Of a stretch of DNA of 64,000 bases, positions 36,146 through 50,887 are shown one piece after another. Source of the stretch: Auanema rhodensis. Lineage: Eukaryota > Nematoda > Chromadorea > Rhabditida > Rhabditidae. The position numbers were made by a program, and so were the translations under genes. Position 1 is the first letter of the stretch; each line of letters begins with the position of its first letter. The DNA lies in contig OZ059896.1 of the NCBI GenBank assembly GCA_964057225.1, positions 19,712,501-19,776,500 of the forward strand, given 5' to 3'. The notes under the pieces are model-generated. The model was not told the DNA's origin, made no database searches, and saw only the letters and a program-made list of their open reading frames with translations.

Positions 36146-39100
36146 AGATCGACGCAGCTTAAAAATCCGCATCGAATGCACTATACTACATTGAGAAACG
36201 CTTAATACAAAAATTAGTTATGATCGTTTGAAAAATGATGCATTAGTGTATGTTGAGTTTCCATGTACACTCAACATTGCTTCCAAAAACATTTTGACAA
36301 AAATTTTTTCGAAAAATTTCAAAATAATTTAGCAAAAAGTAGATGTTTTTAGATTCCATTTTTCAAGGCAAAGACGATGGACAATGTTATTCAACGAAAA
36401 AATTAATTCTTCAGGGTGAAAATCGAGGATATAAGTGTGAACTTGTATAAGTTGATATCTCGGTGCATTTTTAAGCTAGCGCAAATCTGATAACACAGAT
36501 CGACGCAGCTTAAAAATCCGCATCGAATGCACTATACTACATTGAGAAACGCTTAATACAAAAATTAGTTATGATCGTTTGAAAAATGATGCATTAGTGT
36601 ATGTTGAGTTTCCATGTACACTCAACATTGCTTCCAAAAACATTTTCACAAAAATTTTTTCGAAAAATTTCGAAATAATTTAGCAAAAAGTAAATGTTTT
36701 TAGATTCCATTTTTCAAGGCAAAGACGATGGACAATGTTATTCAACGAAAAAATTAATTCTTCAGGGTGAAAATCGAGGATATAAGTGTGAACTTGTATA
36801 AGTTGATATCTCGGTGCATTTTTAAGCTAGCGCAAATCTGATAACACAGATCGACGCAGCTTAAAAATTCGCATCGAATGCACTATACTACATTGAGAAA
36901 CGCTTAATACAAAAATTAGTTATGATCGTTTGAAAAATGATGCATTAGTGTATGTTGAGTTTCCATGTACACTCAACATTGCTTCCAAAAACATTTTCAC
37001 AAAAATTTTTTCGAAAAATTTCAAAATAATTTAGCAAAAAGTAGATGTTTTTAGATTCCATTTTTCAAGGCAAAGACGATGGACAATGTTATTCAACGAA
37101 AAAATTAATTCTTCAGGGTGAAAATCGAGGATATAAGTGTGAACTTGTATAAGTTGATATCTCGGTGCATTTTTAAGCTAGCGCAAATCTGATAACACAG
37201 ATCGACGCAGCTTAAAAATCCGCATCGAATGCACTATACTACATTGAGAAACGCTTAATACAAAAATTAGTTATGATCGTTTGAAAAATGATGCATTAGT
37301 GTATGTTGAGTTTCCATGTACACTCAACATTGCTTCCAAAAACATTTTGACAAAAATTTTTTCGAAAAATTTCAAAATAATTTAGCAAAAAGTAGATGTT
37401 TTTAGATTCCTTTTTTCAAGGCAAAGACGATGGACAATGTTATTCAACGAAAAAATTAATTCTTCAGGGTGAAAATCGAGAATATAAGTGTGAACTTATA
37501 TCAGTTGATATCTCGGTGCATTTTTAAGCTAGCGCAAATCTGATAACACAGATCGACGCAGCTTAAAAATCCGCATCGAATGCACTATACTACATTGAGA
37601 AACGCTTAATACAAAAATTAGTTATGATCGTTTGAAAAATGATGCATTAGTGTATGTTGAGTTTCCATGTACACTCAACATTGCTTCCAAAAACATTTTG
37701 ACAAAAATTTTTTCGAAAAATTTCAAAATAATTTAGCAAAAAGTAGATGTTTTTAGATTCCATTTTTCAAGGCAAAGACGATGGACAATGTTATTCAACG
37801 AAAAAATTAATTCTTCAGGGTGAAAATCGAGGATATAAGTGTGAACTTGTATAAGTTGATATCTCGGTGCATTTTTAAGCTAGCGCAAATCTGATAACAC
37901 AGATCGACGCAGCTTAAAAATCCGCATCGAATGCACTATACTACATTGAGAAACGCTTAATACAAAAATTAGTTATGATCGTTTGAAAAATGATGCATTA
38001 GTGTATGTTGAGTTTCCATGTACACTCAACATTGCTTCCAAAAACATTTTCACAAAAATTTTTTCGAAAAATTTCGAAATAATTTAGCAAAAAGTAAATG
38101 TTTTTAGATTCCATTTTTCAAGGCAAAGACGATGGACAATGTTATTCAACGAAAAAATTAATTCTTCAGGGTGAAAATCGAGGATATAAGTGTGAACTTG
38201 TATAAGTTGATATCTCGGTGCATTTTTAAGCTAGCGCAAATCTGATAACACAGATCGACGCAGCTTAAAAATCCGCATCGAATGCACTATACTACATTGA
38301 GAAACGCTTAATACAAAAATTAGTTATGATCGTTTGAAAAATGATGCATTAGTGTATGTTGAGTTTCCATGTACACTCAACATTGCTTCCAAAAACATTT
38401 TGACAAAAATTTTTTCGAAAAATTTCAAAATAATTTAGCAAAAAGTAGATGTTTTTAGATTCCTTTTTTCAAGGCAAAGACGATGGACAATGTTATTCAA
38501 CGAAAAAATTAATTCTTCAGGGTGAAAATCGAGGATATAAGTGTGAACTTGTATAAGTTGATATCTCGGTGCATTTTTAAGCTAGCGCAAATCTGATAAC
38601 ACAGATCGACGCAGCTTAAAAATCCGCATCGAATGCACTATACTACATTGAGAAACGCTTAATACAAAAATTAGTTATGATCGTTTGAAAAATGATGCAT
38701 TAGTGTATGTTGAGTTTCCATGTACACTCAACATTGCTTCCAAAAACATTTTGACAAAAATTTTTTCGAAAAATTTCGAAATAATTTAGCAAAAAGTAAA
38801 TGTTTTTAGATTCCATTTTTCAAGGCAAAGACGATGGACAATGTTATTCAACGAAAAAATTAATTCTTCAGGGTGAAAATCGAGGATATAAGTGTGAACT
38901 TGTATAAGTTGATATCTCGGTGCATTTTTAAGCTAGCGCAAATCTGATAACACAGATCGACGCAGCTTAAAAATCCGCATCGAATGCACTATACTACATT
39001 GAGAAACGCTTAATACAAAAATTAGTTATGATCGTTTGAAAAATGATGCATTAGTGTATGTTGAGTTTCCATGTACACTCAACATTGCTTCCAAAAACAT

Positions 39101-42100
39101 TTTGACAAAAATTTTTTCGAAAAATTTCAAAATAATTTAGCAAAAAGTAGATGTTTTTAGATTCCTTTTTTCAAGGCAAAGACGATGGACAATGTTATTC
39201 AACGAAAAAATAAATTCTTCAGGGTGAAAATCGAGAATATAAGTGTGAACTTATATCAGTTGATATCTCGGTGCATTTTTAAGCTAGCGCAAATCTGATA
39301 ACACAGATCGACGCAGCTTAAAAATCCGCATCGAATGCACTATACTACATTGAGAAACGCTTAATACAAAAATTAGTTATGATCGTTTGAAAAATGATGC
39401 ATTAGTGTATGTTGAGTTTCCATGTACACTCAACATTGCTTCCAAAAACATTTTGACAAAAATTTTTTCGAAACATTTCAAAATAATTTAGCAAAAAGTA
39501 GATGTTTTTAGATTCCATTTTTCAAGGCAAAGACGATGGACAATGTTATTCAACGAAAAAATTAATTCTTCAGGGTGAAAATCGAGGATATAAGTGTGAA
39601 CTTGTATAAGTTGATATCTCGGTGCATTTTTAAGCTAGCGCAAATCTGATAACACAGATCGACGCAGCTTAAAAATCCGCATCGAATGCACTATACTACA
39701 TTGAGAAACGCTTAATACAAAAATTAGTTATGATCGTTTGAAAAATGATGCATTAGTGTATGTTGAGTTTCCATGTACACTCAACATTGCTTCCAAAAAC
39801 ATTTTGACAAAAATTTTTTCGAAAAATTTCAAAATAATTTAGCAAAAAGTAGATGTTTTTAGATTCCATTTTTCAAGGCAAAGACGATGGACAATGTTAT
39901 TCAACGAAAAAATTAATTCTTCAGGGTGAAAATCGAGGATATAAGTGTGAACTTGTATAAGTTGATATCTCGGTGCATTTTTAAGCTAGCGCAAATCTGA
40001 TAACACAGATCGACGCAGCTTAAAAATCCGCATCGAATGCACTATACTACATTGAGAAACGCTTAATACAAAAATTAGTTATGATCGTTTGAAAAATGAT
40101 GCATTAGTGTATGTTGAGTTTCCATGTACACTCAACATTGCTTCCAAAAACATTTTCACAAAAATTTTTTCGAAAAATTTCGAAATAATTTAGCAAAAAG
40201 TAAATGTTTTTAGATTCCATTTTTCAAGGCAAAGACGATGGACAATGTTATTCAACGAAAAAATTAATTCTTCAGGGTGAAAATCGAGGATATAAGTGTG
40301 AACTTGTATAAGTTGATATCTCGGTGCATTTTTAAGCTAGCGCAAATCTGATAACACAGATCGACGCAGCTTAAAAATCCGCATCGAATGCACTATACTA
40401 CATTGAGAAACGCTTAATACAAAAATTAGTTATGATCGTTTGAAAAATGATGCATTAGTGTATGTTGAGTTTCCATGTACACTCAACATTGCTTCCAAAA
40501 ACATTTTGACAAAAATTTTTTCGAAAAATTTCAAAATAATTTAGCAAAAAGTAGATGTTTTTAGATTCCTTTTTTCAAGGCAAAGACGATGGACAATGTT
40601 ATTCAACGAAAAAATTAATTCTTCAGGGTGAAAATCGAGGATATAAGTGTGAACTTGTATAAGTTGATATCTCGGTGCATTTTTAAGCTAGCGCAAATCT
40701 GATAACACAGATCGACGCAGCTTAAAAATCCGCATCGAATGCACTATACTACATTGAGAAACGCTTAATACAAAAATTAGTTATGATCGTTTGAAAAATG
40801 ATGCATTAGTGTATGTTGAGTTTCCATGTACACTCAACATTGCTTCCAAAAACATTTTGACAAAAATTTTTTCGAAAAATTTCAAAATAATTTAGCAAAA
40901 AGTAGATGTTTTTAGATTCCTTTTTTCAAGGCAAAGACGATGGACAATGTTATTCAACGAAAAAATTAATTCTTCAGGGTGAAAATCGAGAATATAAGTG
41001 TGAACTTATATCAGTTGATATCTCGGTGCATTTTTAAGCTAGCGCAAATCTGATAACACAGATCGACGCAGCTTAAAAATCCGCATCGAATGCACTATAC
41101 TACATTGAGAAACGCTTAATACAAAAATTAGTTATGATCGTTTGAAAAATGATGCATTAGTGTATGTTGAGTTTCCATGTACACTCAACATTGCTTCCAA
41201 AAACATTTTGACAAAAATTTTTTCGAAAAATTTCAAAATAATTTAGCAAAAAGTAGATGTTTTTAGATTCCTTTTTTCAAGGCAAAGACGATGGACAATG
41301 TTATTCAACGAAAAAATTAATTCTTCAGGGTGAAAATCGAGAATATAAGTGTGAACTTATATCAGTTGATATCTCGGTGCATTTTTAAGCTAGCGCAAAT
41401 CTGATAACACAGATCGACGCAGCTTAAAAATCCGCATCGAATGCACTATACTACATTGAGAAACGCTTAATACAAAAATTAGTTATGATCGTTTGAAAAA
41501 TGATGCATTAGTGTATGTTGAGTTTCCATGTACACTCAACATTGCTTCCAAAAACATTTTGACAAAAATTTTTTCGAAAAATTTCAAAATAATTTAGCAA
41601 AAAGTAGATGTTTTTAGATTCCATTTTTCAAGGCAAAGACGATGGACAATGTTATTCAACGAAAAAATTAATTCTTCAGGGTGAAAATCGAGGATATAAG
41701 TGTGAACTTGTATAAGTTGATATCTCGGTGCATTTTTAAGTTAGCGCAAATCTGATAACACAGATCGACGCAGCTTAAAAATCCGCATCGAATGCACTAT
41801 ACTACATTGAGAAACGCTTAATACAAAAATTAGTTATGATCGTTTGAAAAATGATGCATTAGTGTATGTTGAGTTTCCATGTACACTCAACATTGCTTCC
41901 AAAAACATTTTCACAAAAATTTTTTCGAAAAATTTCAAAATAATTTAGCAAAAAGTAGATGTTTTTAGATTCCATTTTTCAAGGCAAAGACGATGGACAA
42001 TGTTATTCAACGAAAAAATTAATTCTTCAGGGTGAAAATCGAGGATATAAGTGTGAACTTGTATAAGTTGATATCTCGGTGCATTTTTAAGCTAGCGCAA

Positions 42101-43165
42101 ATCTGATAACACAGATCGACGCAGCTTAAAAATCCGCATCGAATGCACTATACTACATTGAGAAACGCTTAATACAAAAATTAGTTATGATCGTTTGAAA
42201 AATGATGCATTAGTGTATGTTGAGTTTCCATGTACACTCAACATTGCTTCCAAAAACATTTTCACAAAAATTTTTTCGAAAAATTTCAAAATAATTTAGC
42301 AAAAAGTAGATGTTTTTAGATTCCATTTTTCAAGGCAAAGACGATGGACAATGTTATTCAACGAAAAAATTAATTCTTCAGGGTGAAAATCGAGGATATA
42401 AGTGTGAACTTGTATAAGTTGATATCTCGGTGCATTTTTAAGCTAGCGCAAATCTGATAACACAGATCGACGCAGCTTAAAAATCCGCATCGAATGCACT
42501 ATACTACATTGAGAAACGCTTAATACAAAAATTAGTTATGATCGTTTGAAAAATGATGCATTAGTGTATGTTGAGTTTCCATGTACACTCAACATTGCTT
42601 CCAAAAACATTTTGACAAAAATTTTTTCGAAAAATTTCAAAATAATTTAGCAAAAAGTAGATGTTTTTAGATTCCTTTTTTCAAGGCAAAGACGATGGAC
42701 AATGTTATTCAACGAAAAAATTAATTCTTCAGGGTGAAAATCGAGAATATAAGTGTGAACTTATATCAGTTGATATCTCGGTGCATTTTTAAGCTAGCGC
42801 AAATCTGATAACACAGATCGACGCAGCTTAAAAATCCGCATCGAATGCACTATACTACATTGAGAAACGCTTAATACAAAAATTAGTTATGATCGTTTGA
42901 AAAATGATGCATTAGTGTATGTTGAGTTTCCATGTACACTCAACATTGCTTCCAAAAACATTTTCACAAAAATTTTTTCGAAAAATTTCAAAATAATTTA
43001 GCAAAAAGTAGATGTTTTTAGATTCCATTTTTCAAGGCAAAGACGATGGACAATGTTATTCAACGAAAAAATTAATTCTTCAGGGTGAAAATCGAGGATA
43101 TAAGTGTGAACTTGTATAAGTTGATATCTCGGTGCATTTTTAAGCTAGCGCAAATCTGATAACAC
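36146..43165 (+). repeat. Mixed stretch of domain B without a fixed HOR period
   Basis: Twenty monomers. Lineage (ii) copies with A176G and G197A stand at 36497, 37901, 38603 and 40007, spaced 1404, 702 and 1404 bp apart. The trio 37550-38602 recurs at 39656-40708 (2106 bp). Copies at 38252 and 40358 combine a T213/G151 front with the A300G/C304A tail. G283A copies are at 37199, 38954, 40709, 41060 and 42464. Single-copy changes include C22T (36848-37198), A170C (39305-39655) and C331T (41411-41761), the last removing the GCTAGC site. Confidence 0.7.
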
Positions 43166-45973
43166 AGATCGACGCAGCTTGAAAATCCGCATCGAATGCA
43201 CTATACTACATTGAGAAACGCTTAATACAAAAATTAGTTATGATCGTTTGAAAAATGATGCATTAGTGTATGTTGAGTTTCCATGTACACTCAACATTGC
43301 TTCCAAAAACATTTTGACAAAAATTTTTTCGAAAAATTTCAAAATAATTTAGCAAAAAGTAGATGTTTTTAGATTCCTTTTTTCAAGGCAAAGACGATGG
43401 ACAATGTTATTCAACGAAAAAATTAATTCTTCAGGGTGAAAATCGAGAATATAAGTGTGAACTTATATCAGTTGATATCTCGGTGCATTTTTAAGCTAGC
43501 GCAAATCTGATAACACAGATCGACGCAGCTTAAAAATCCGCATCGAATGCACTATACTACATTGAGAAACGCTTAATACAAAAATTAGTTATGATCGTTT
43601 GAAAAATGATGCATTAGTGTATGTTGAGTTTCCATGTACACTCAACATTGCTTCCAAAAACATTTTGACAAAAATTTTTTCGAAAAATTTCAAAATAATT
43701 TAGCAAAAAGTAGATGTTTTTAGATTCCTTTTTTCAAGGCAAAGACGATGGACATTGTTATTCAACGAAAAAATTAATTCTTCAGGGTGAAAATCGAGGA
43801 TATAAGTGTGAACTTATATCAGTTGATATCTCGGTGCATTTTTAAGCTAGCGCAAATCTGATAACACAGATCGACGCAGCTTAAAAATCCGCATCGAATG
43901 CACTATACTACATTGAGAAACGCTTAATACAAAAATTAGTTATGATCGTTTGAAAAATGACGCATTAGTGTATGTTGAGTTTCCATGTACACTCAACATT
44001 GCTTCCAAAAACATTTTCACAAAAATTTTTTCGAAAAATTTCAAAATAATTTAGCAAAAAGTAGATGTTTTTAGATTCCATTTTTCAAGGCAAAGACGAT
44101 GGACAGTGTTATTCAACGAAAAAATTAATTCTTCAGGGTGAAAATCGAGGATATAAGTGTGAACTTGTATAAGTTGATATCTCGGTGCATTTTTAAGCTA
44201 GCGCAAATCTGATAACACAGATCGACGCAGCTTAAAAATCCGCATCGAATGCACTATACTACATTGAGAAACGCTTAATACAAAAATTAGTTATGATCGT
44301 TTGAAAAATGATGCATTAGTGTATGTTGAGTTTCCATGTACACTCAACATTGCTTCCAAAAACATTTTGACAAAAATTTTTTCGAAAAATTTCAAAATAA
44401 TTTAGCAAAAAGTAGATGTTTTTAGATTCCTTTTTTCAAGGCAAAGACGATGGACAATGTTATTCAACGAAAAAATTAATTCTTCAGGGTGAAAATCGAG
44501 AATATAAGTGTGAACTTATATCAGTTGATATCTCGGTGCATTTTTAAGCTAGCGCAAATCTGATAACACAGATCGACGCAGCTTAAAAATCCGCATCGAA
44601 TGCACTATACTACATTGAGAAACGCTTAATACAAAAATTAGTTATGATCGTTTGAAAAATGATGCATTAGTGTATGTTGAGTTTCCATGTACACTCAACA
44701 TTGCTTCCAAAAACATTTTCACAAAAATTTTTTCGAAAAATTTCAAAATAATTTAGCAAAAAGTAGATGTTTTTAGATTCCATTTTTCAAGGCAAAGACG
44801 ATGGACAATGTTATTCAACGAAAAAATTAATTCTTCAGGGTGAAAATCGAGGATATAAGTGTGAACTTATATCAGTTGATATCTCGGTGCATTTTTAAGC
44901 TAGCGCAAATCTGATAACACAGATCGACGCAGCTTAAAAATCCGCATCGAATGCACTATACTACATTGAGAAACGCTTAATACAAAAATTAGTTATGATC
45001 GTTTGAAAAATGACGCATTAGTGTATGTTGAGTTTCCATGTACACTCAACATTGCTTCCAAAAACATTTTCACAAAAATTTTTTCGAAAAATTTCAAAAT
45101 AATTTAGCAAAAAGTAGATGTTTTTAGATTCCATTTTTCAAGGCAAAGACGATGGACAGTGTTATTCAACGAAAAAATTAATTCTTCAGGGTGAAAATCG
45201 AGGATATAAGTGTGAACTTGTATAAGTTGATATCTCGGTGCATTTTTAAGCTAGCGCAAATCTGATAACACAGATCGACGCAGCTTAAAAATCCGCATCG
45301 AATGCACTATACTACATTGAGAAACGCTTAATACAAAAATTAGTTATGATCGTTTGAAAAATGATGCATTAGTGTATGTTGAGTTTCCATGTACACTCAA
45401 CATTGCTTCCAAAAACATTTTGACAAAAATTTTTTCGAAAAATTTCAAAATAATTTAGCAAAAAGTAGATGTTTTTAGATTCCTTTTTTCAAGGCAAAGA
45501 CGATGGACAATGTTATTCAACGAAAAAATTAATTCTTCAGGGTGAAAATCGAGAATATAAGTGTGAACTTATATCAGTTGATATCTCGGTGCATTTTTAA
45601 GCTAGCGCAAATCTGATAACACAGATCGACGCAGCTTAAAAATCCGCATCGAATGCACTATACTACATTGAGAAACGCTTAATACAAAAATTAGTTATGA
45701 TCGTTTGAAAAATGATGCATTAGTGTATGTTGAGTTTCCATGTACACTCAACATTGCTTCCAAAAACATTTTCACAAAAATTTTTTCGAAAAATTTCAAA
45801 ATAATTTAGCAAAAAGTAGATGTTTTTAGATTCCATTTTTCAAGGCAAAGACGATGGACAATGTTATTCAACGAAAAAATTAATTCTTCAGGGTGAAAAT
45901 CGAGGATATAAGTGTGAACTTGTATAAGTTGATATCTCGGTGCATTTTTAAGCTAGCGCAAATCTGATAACAC
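43166..45973 (+). repeat. 8-monomer variant of the right-hand domain-B HOR (2808 bp)
   Basis: Order: A16G/G283A; A239T; T94C/A239G; G283A; a chimera (44570-44920); T94C/A239G again; G283A again; G151C/T213A/A300G/C304A. It starts and ends like the 7-monomer units to its right. The inner pair T94C/A239G then G283A occurs twice around the chimera, so the unit carries an internal rearrangement. Confidence 0.75.
44570..44920 (+). repeat. Chimeric monomer: lineage (ii) front, ancestral tail
   Basis: It has G151C and T213A, which elsewhere in domain B go with A300G/C304A, but here positions 300 and 304 are the ancestral A and C. It is followed by a T94C/A239G copy, the usual neighbour of the A239T class. 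The switch is between positions 239 and 300. It is best read as a crossover between a G151C/T213A copy and an A239T copy. Confidence 0.7.
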
Positions 45974-48430
45974 AGATCGACGCAGCTTGAAAATCCGCAT
46001 CGAATGCACTATACTACATTGAGAAACGCTTAATACAAAAATTAGTTATGATCGTTTGAAAAATGATGCATTAGTGTATGTTGAGTTTCCATGTACACTC
46101 AACATTGCTTCCAAAAACATTTTGACAAAAATTTTTTCGAAAAATTTCAAAATAATTTAGCAAAAAGTAGATGTTTTTAGATTCCTTTTTTCAAGGCAAA
46201 GACGATGGACAATGTTATTCAACGAAAAAATTAATTCTTCAGGGTGAAAATCGAGAATATAAGTGTGAACTTATATCAGTTGATATCTCGGTGCATTTTT
46301 AAGCTAGCGCAAATCTGATAACACAGATCGACGCAGCTTAAAAATCCGCATCGAATGCACTATACTACATTGAGAAACGCTTAATACAAAAATTAGTTAT
46401 GATCGTTTGAAAAATGATGCATTAGTGTATGTTGAGTTTCCATGTACACTCAACATTGCTTCCAAAAACATTTTGACAAAAATTTTTTCGAAAAATTTCA
46501 AAATAATTTAGCAAAAAGTAGATGTTTTTAGATTCCTTTTTTCAAGGCAAAGACGATGGACATTGTTATTCAACGAAAAAATTAATTCTTCAGGGTGAAA
46601 ATCGAGGATATAAGTGTGAACTTATATCAGTTAATATCTCGGTGCATTTTTAAGCTAGCGCAAATCTGATAACACAGATCGACGCAGCTTAAAAATCCGC
46701 ATCGAATGCACTATACTACATTGAGAAACGCTTAATACAAAAATTAGTTATGATCGTTTGAAAAATGACGCATTAGTGTATGTTGAGTTTCCATGTACAC
46801 TCAACATTGCTTCCAAAAACATTTTCACAAAAATTTTTTCGAAAAATTTCAAAATAATTTAGCAAAAAGTAGATGTTTTTAGATTCCATTTTTCAAGGCA
46901 AAGACGATGGACAGTGTTATTCAACGAAAAAATTAATTCTTCAGGGTGAAAATCGAGGATATAAGTGTGAACTTGTATAAGTTGATATCTCGGTGCATTT
47001 TTAAGCTAGCGCAAATCTGATAACACAGATCGACGCAGCTTAAAAATCCGCATCGAATGCACTATACTACATTGAGAAACGCTTAATACAAAAATTAGTT
47101 ATGATCGTTTGAAAAATGATGCATTAGTGTATGTTGAGTTTCCATGTACACTCAACATTGCTTCCAAAAACATTTTGACAAAAATTTTTTCGAAAAATTT
47201 CAAAATAATTTAGCAAAAAGTAGATGTTTTTAGATTCCTTTTTTCAAGGCAAAGACGATGGACAATGTTATTCAACGAAAAAATTAATTCTTCAGGGTGA
47301 AAATCGAGAATATAAGTGTGAACTTATATCAGTTGATATCTCGGTGCATTTTTAAGCTAGCGCAAATCTGATAACACAGATCGACGCAGCTTAAAAATCC
47401 GCATCGAATGCACTATACTACATTGAGAAACGCTTAATACAAAAATTAGTTATGATCGTTTGAAAAATGATGCATTAGTGTATGTTGAGTTTCCATGTAC
47501 ACTCAACATTGCTTCCAAAAACATTTTGACAAAAATTTTTTCGAAAAATTTCAAAATAATTTAGCAAAAAGTAGATGTTTTTAGATTCCATTTTTCAAGG
47601 CAAAGACGATGGACAATGTTATTCAACGAAAAAATTAATTCTTCAGGGTGAAAATCGAGGATATAAGTGTGAACTTGTATAAGTTGATATCTCGGTGCAT
47701 TTTTAAGCTAGCGCAAATCTGATAATACAGATCGACGCAGCTTAAAAATCCGCATCGAATGCACTATACTACATTGAGAAACGCTTAATACAAAAATTAG
47801 TTATGATCGTTTGAAAAATGATGCATTAGTGTATGTTGAGTTTCCATGTACACTCAACATTGCTTCCAAAAACATTTTGACAAAAATTTTTTCGAAAAAT
47901 TTCAAAATAATTTAGCAAAAAGTAGATGTTTTTAGATTCCTTTTTTCAAGGCAAAGACGATGGACAATGTTATTCAACGAAAAAATTAATTCTTCAGGGT
48001 GAAAATCGAGAATATAAGTGTGAACTTATATCAGTTGATATCTCGGTGCATTTTTAAGCTAGCGCAAATCTGATAACACAGATCGACGCAGCTTAAAAAT
48101 CCGCATCGAATGCACTATACTACATTGAGAAACGCTTAATACAAAAATTAGTTATGATCGTTTGAAAAATGATGCATTAGTGTATGTTGAGTTTCCATGT
48201 ACACTCAACATTGCTTCCAAAAACATTTTCACAAAAATTTTTTCGAAAAATTTCAAAATAATTTAGCAAAAAGTAGATGTTTTTAGATTCCATTTTTCAA
48301 GGCAAAGACGATGGACAATGTTATTCAACGAAAAAATTAATTCTTTAGGGTGAAAATCGAGGATATAAGTGTGAACTTGTATAAGTTGATATCTCGGTGC
48401 ATTTTTAAGCTAGCGCAAATCTGATAACAC
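45974..48430 (+). repeat. 7-monomer HOR of right domain B, unit 1 (2457 bp)
   Basis: Order: A16G/G283A (45974), A239T (46325), T94C/A239G (46676), G283A (47027), T213A with C349T (47378), G283A (47729), G151C/T213A with C267T (48080). One private change was seen against unit 2: A at 46633 (position 309). Confidence 0.85.
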
Positions 48431-50887
48431 AGATCGACGCAGCTTGAAAATCCGCATCGAATGCACTATACTACATTGAGAAACGCTTAATACAAAAATT
48501 AGTTATGATCGTTTGAAAAATGATGCATTAGTGTATGTTGAGTTTCCATGTACACTCAACATTGCTTCCAAAAACATTTTGACAAAAATTTTTTCGAAAA
48601 ATTTCAAAATAATTTAGCAAAAAGTAGATGTTTTTAGATTCCTTTTTTCAAGGCAAAGACGATGGACAATGTTATTCAACGAAAAAATTAATTCTTCAGG
48701 GTGAAAATCGAGAATATAAGTGTGAACTTATATCAGTTGATATCTCGGTGCATTTTTAAGCTAGCGCAAATCTGATAACACAGATCGACGCAGCTTAAAA
48801 ATCCGCATCGAATGCACTATACTACATTGAGAAACGCTTAATACAAAAATTAGTTATGATCGTTTGAAAAATGATGCATTAGTGTATGTTGAGTTTCCAT
48901 GTACACTCAACATTGCTTCCAAAAACATTTTGACAAAAATTTTTTCGAAAAATTTCAAAATAATTTAGCAAAAAGTAGATGTTTTTAGATTCCTTTTTTC
49001 AAGGCAAAGACGATGGACATTGTTATTCAACGAAAAAATTAATTCTTCAGGGTGAAAATCGAGGATATAAGTGTGAACTTATATCAGTTGATATCTCGGT
49101 GCATTTTTAAGCTAGCGCAAATCTGATAACACAGATCGACGCAGCTTAAAAATCCGCATCGAATGCACTATACTACATTGAGAAACGCTTAATACAAAAA
49201 TTAGTTATGATCGTTTGAAAAATGACGCATTAGTGTATGTTGAGTTTCCATGTACACTCAACATTGCTTCCAAAAACATTTTCACAAAAATTTTTTCGAA
49301 AAATTTCAAAATAATTTAGCAAAAAGTAGATGTTTTTAGATTCCATTTTTCAAGGCAAAGACGATGGACAGTGTTATTCAACGAAAAAATTAATTCTTCA
49401 GGGTGAAAATCGAGGATATAAGTGTGAACTTGTATAAGTTGATATCTCGGTGCATTTTTAAGCTAGCGCAAATCTGATAACACAGATCGACGCAGCTTAA
49501 AAATCCGCATCGAATGCACTATACTACATTGAGAAACGCTTAATACAAAAATTAGTTATGATCGTTTGAAAAATGATGCATTAGTGTATGTTGAGTTTCC
49601 ATGTACACTCAACATTGCTTCCAAAAACATTTTGACAAAAATTTTTTCGAAAAATTTCAAAATAATTTAGCAAAAAGTAGATGTTTTTAGATTCCTTTTT
49701 TCAAGGCAAAGACGATGGACAATGTTATTCAACGAAAAAATTAATTCTTCAGGGTGAAAATCGAGAATATAAGTGTGAACTTATATCAGTTGATATCTCG
49801 GTGCATTTTTAAGCTAGCGCAAATCTGATAACACAGATCGACGCAGCTTAAAAATCCGCATCGAATGCACTATACTACATTGAGAAACGCTTAATACAAA
49901 AATTAGTTATGATCGTTTGAAAAATGATGCATTAGTGTATGTTGAGTTTCCATGTACACTCAACATTGCTTCCAAAAACATTTTGACAAAAATTTTTTCG
50001 AAAAATTTCAAAATAATTTAGCAAAAAGTAGATGTTTTTAGATTCCATTTTTCAAGGCAAAGACGATGGACAATGTTATTCAACGAAAAAATTAATTCTT
50101 CAGGGTGAAAATCGAGGATATAAGTGTGAACTTGTATAAGTTGATATCTCGGTGCATTTTTAAGCTAGCGCAAATCTGATAATACAGATCGACGCAGCTT
50201 AAAAATCCGCATCGAATGCACTATACTACATTGAGAAACGCTTAATACAAAAATTAGTTATGATCGTTTGAAAAATGATGCATTAGTGTATGTTGAGTTT
50301 CCATGTACACTCAACATTGCTTCCAAAAACATTTTGACAAAAATTTTTTCGAAAAATTTCAAAATAATTTAGCAAAAAGTAGATGTTTTTAGATTCCTTT
50401 TTTCAAGGCAAAGACGATGGACAATGTTATTCAACGAAAAAATTAATTCTTCAGGGTGAAAATCGAGAATATAAGTGTGAACTTATATCAGTTGATATCT
50501 CGGTGCATTTTTAAGCTAGCGCAAATCTGATAACACAGATCGACGCAGCTTAAAAATCCGCATCGAATGCACTATACTACATTGAGAAACGCTTAATACA
50601 AAAATTAGTTATGATCGTTTGAAAAATGATGCATTAGTGTATGTTGAGTTTCCATGTACACTCAACATTGCTTCCAAAAACATTTTCACAAAAATTTTTT
50701 CGAAAAATTTCAAAATAATTTAGCAAAAAGTAGATGTTTTTAGATTCCATTTTTCAAGGCAAAGACGATGGACAATGTTATTCAACGAAAAAATTAATTC
50801 TTTAGGGTGAAAATCGAGGATATAAGTGTGAACTTGTATAAGTTGATATCTCGGTGCATTTTTAAGCTAGCGCAAATCTGATAACAC
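48431..50887 (+). repeat. 7-monomer HOR of right domain B, unit 2 (2457 bp)
   Basis: All seven members match unit 1 in order and in rare marks (A16G at 48431, C349T at 49835-50185, C267T at 50537-50887). Only the position-309 difference was found by eye, which makes the units about 99.9% identical if nothing was missed. Confidence 0.85.
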
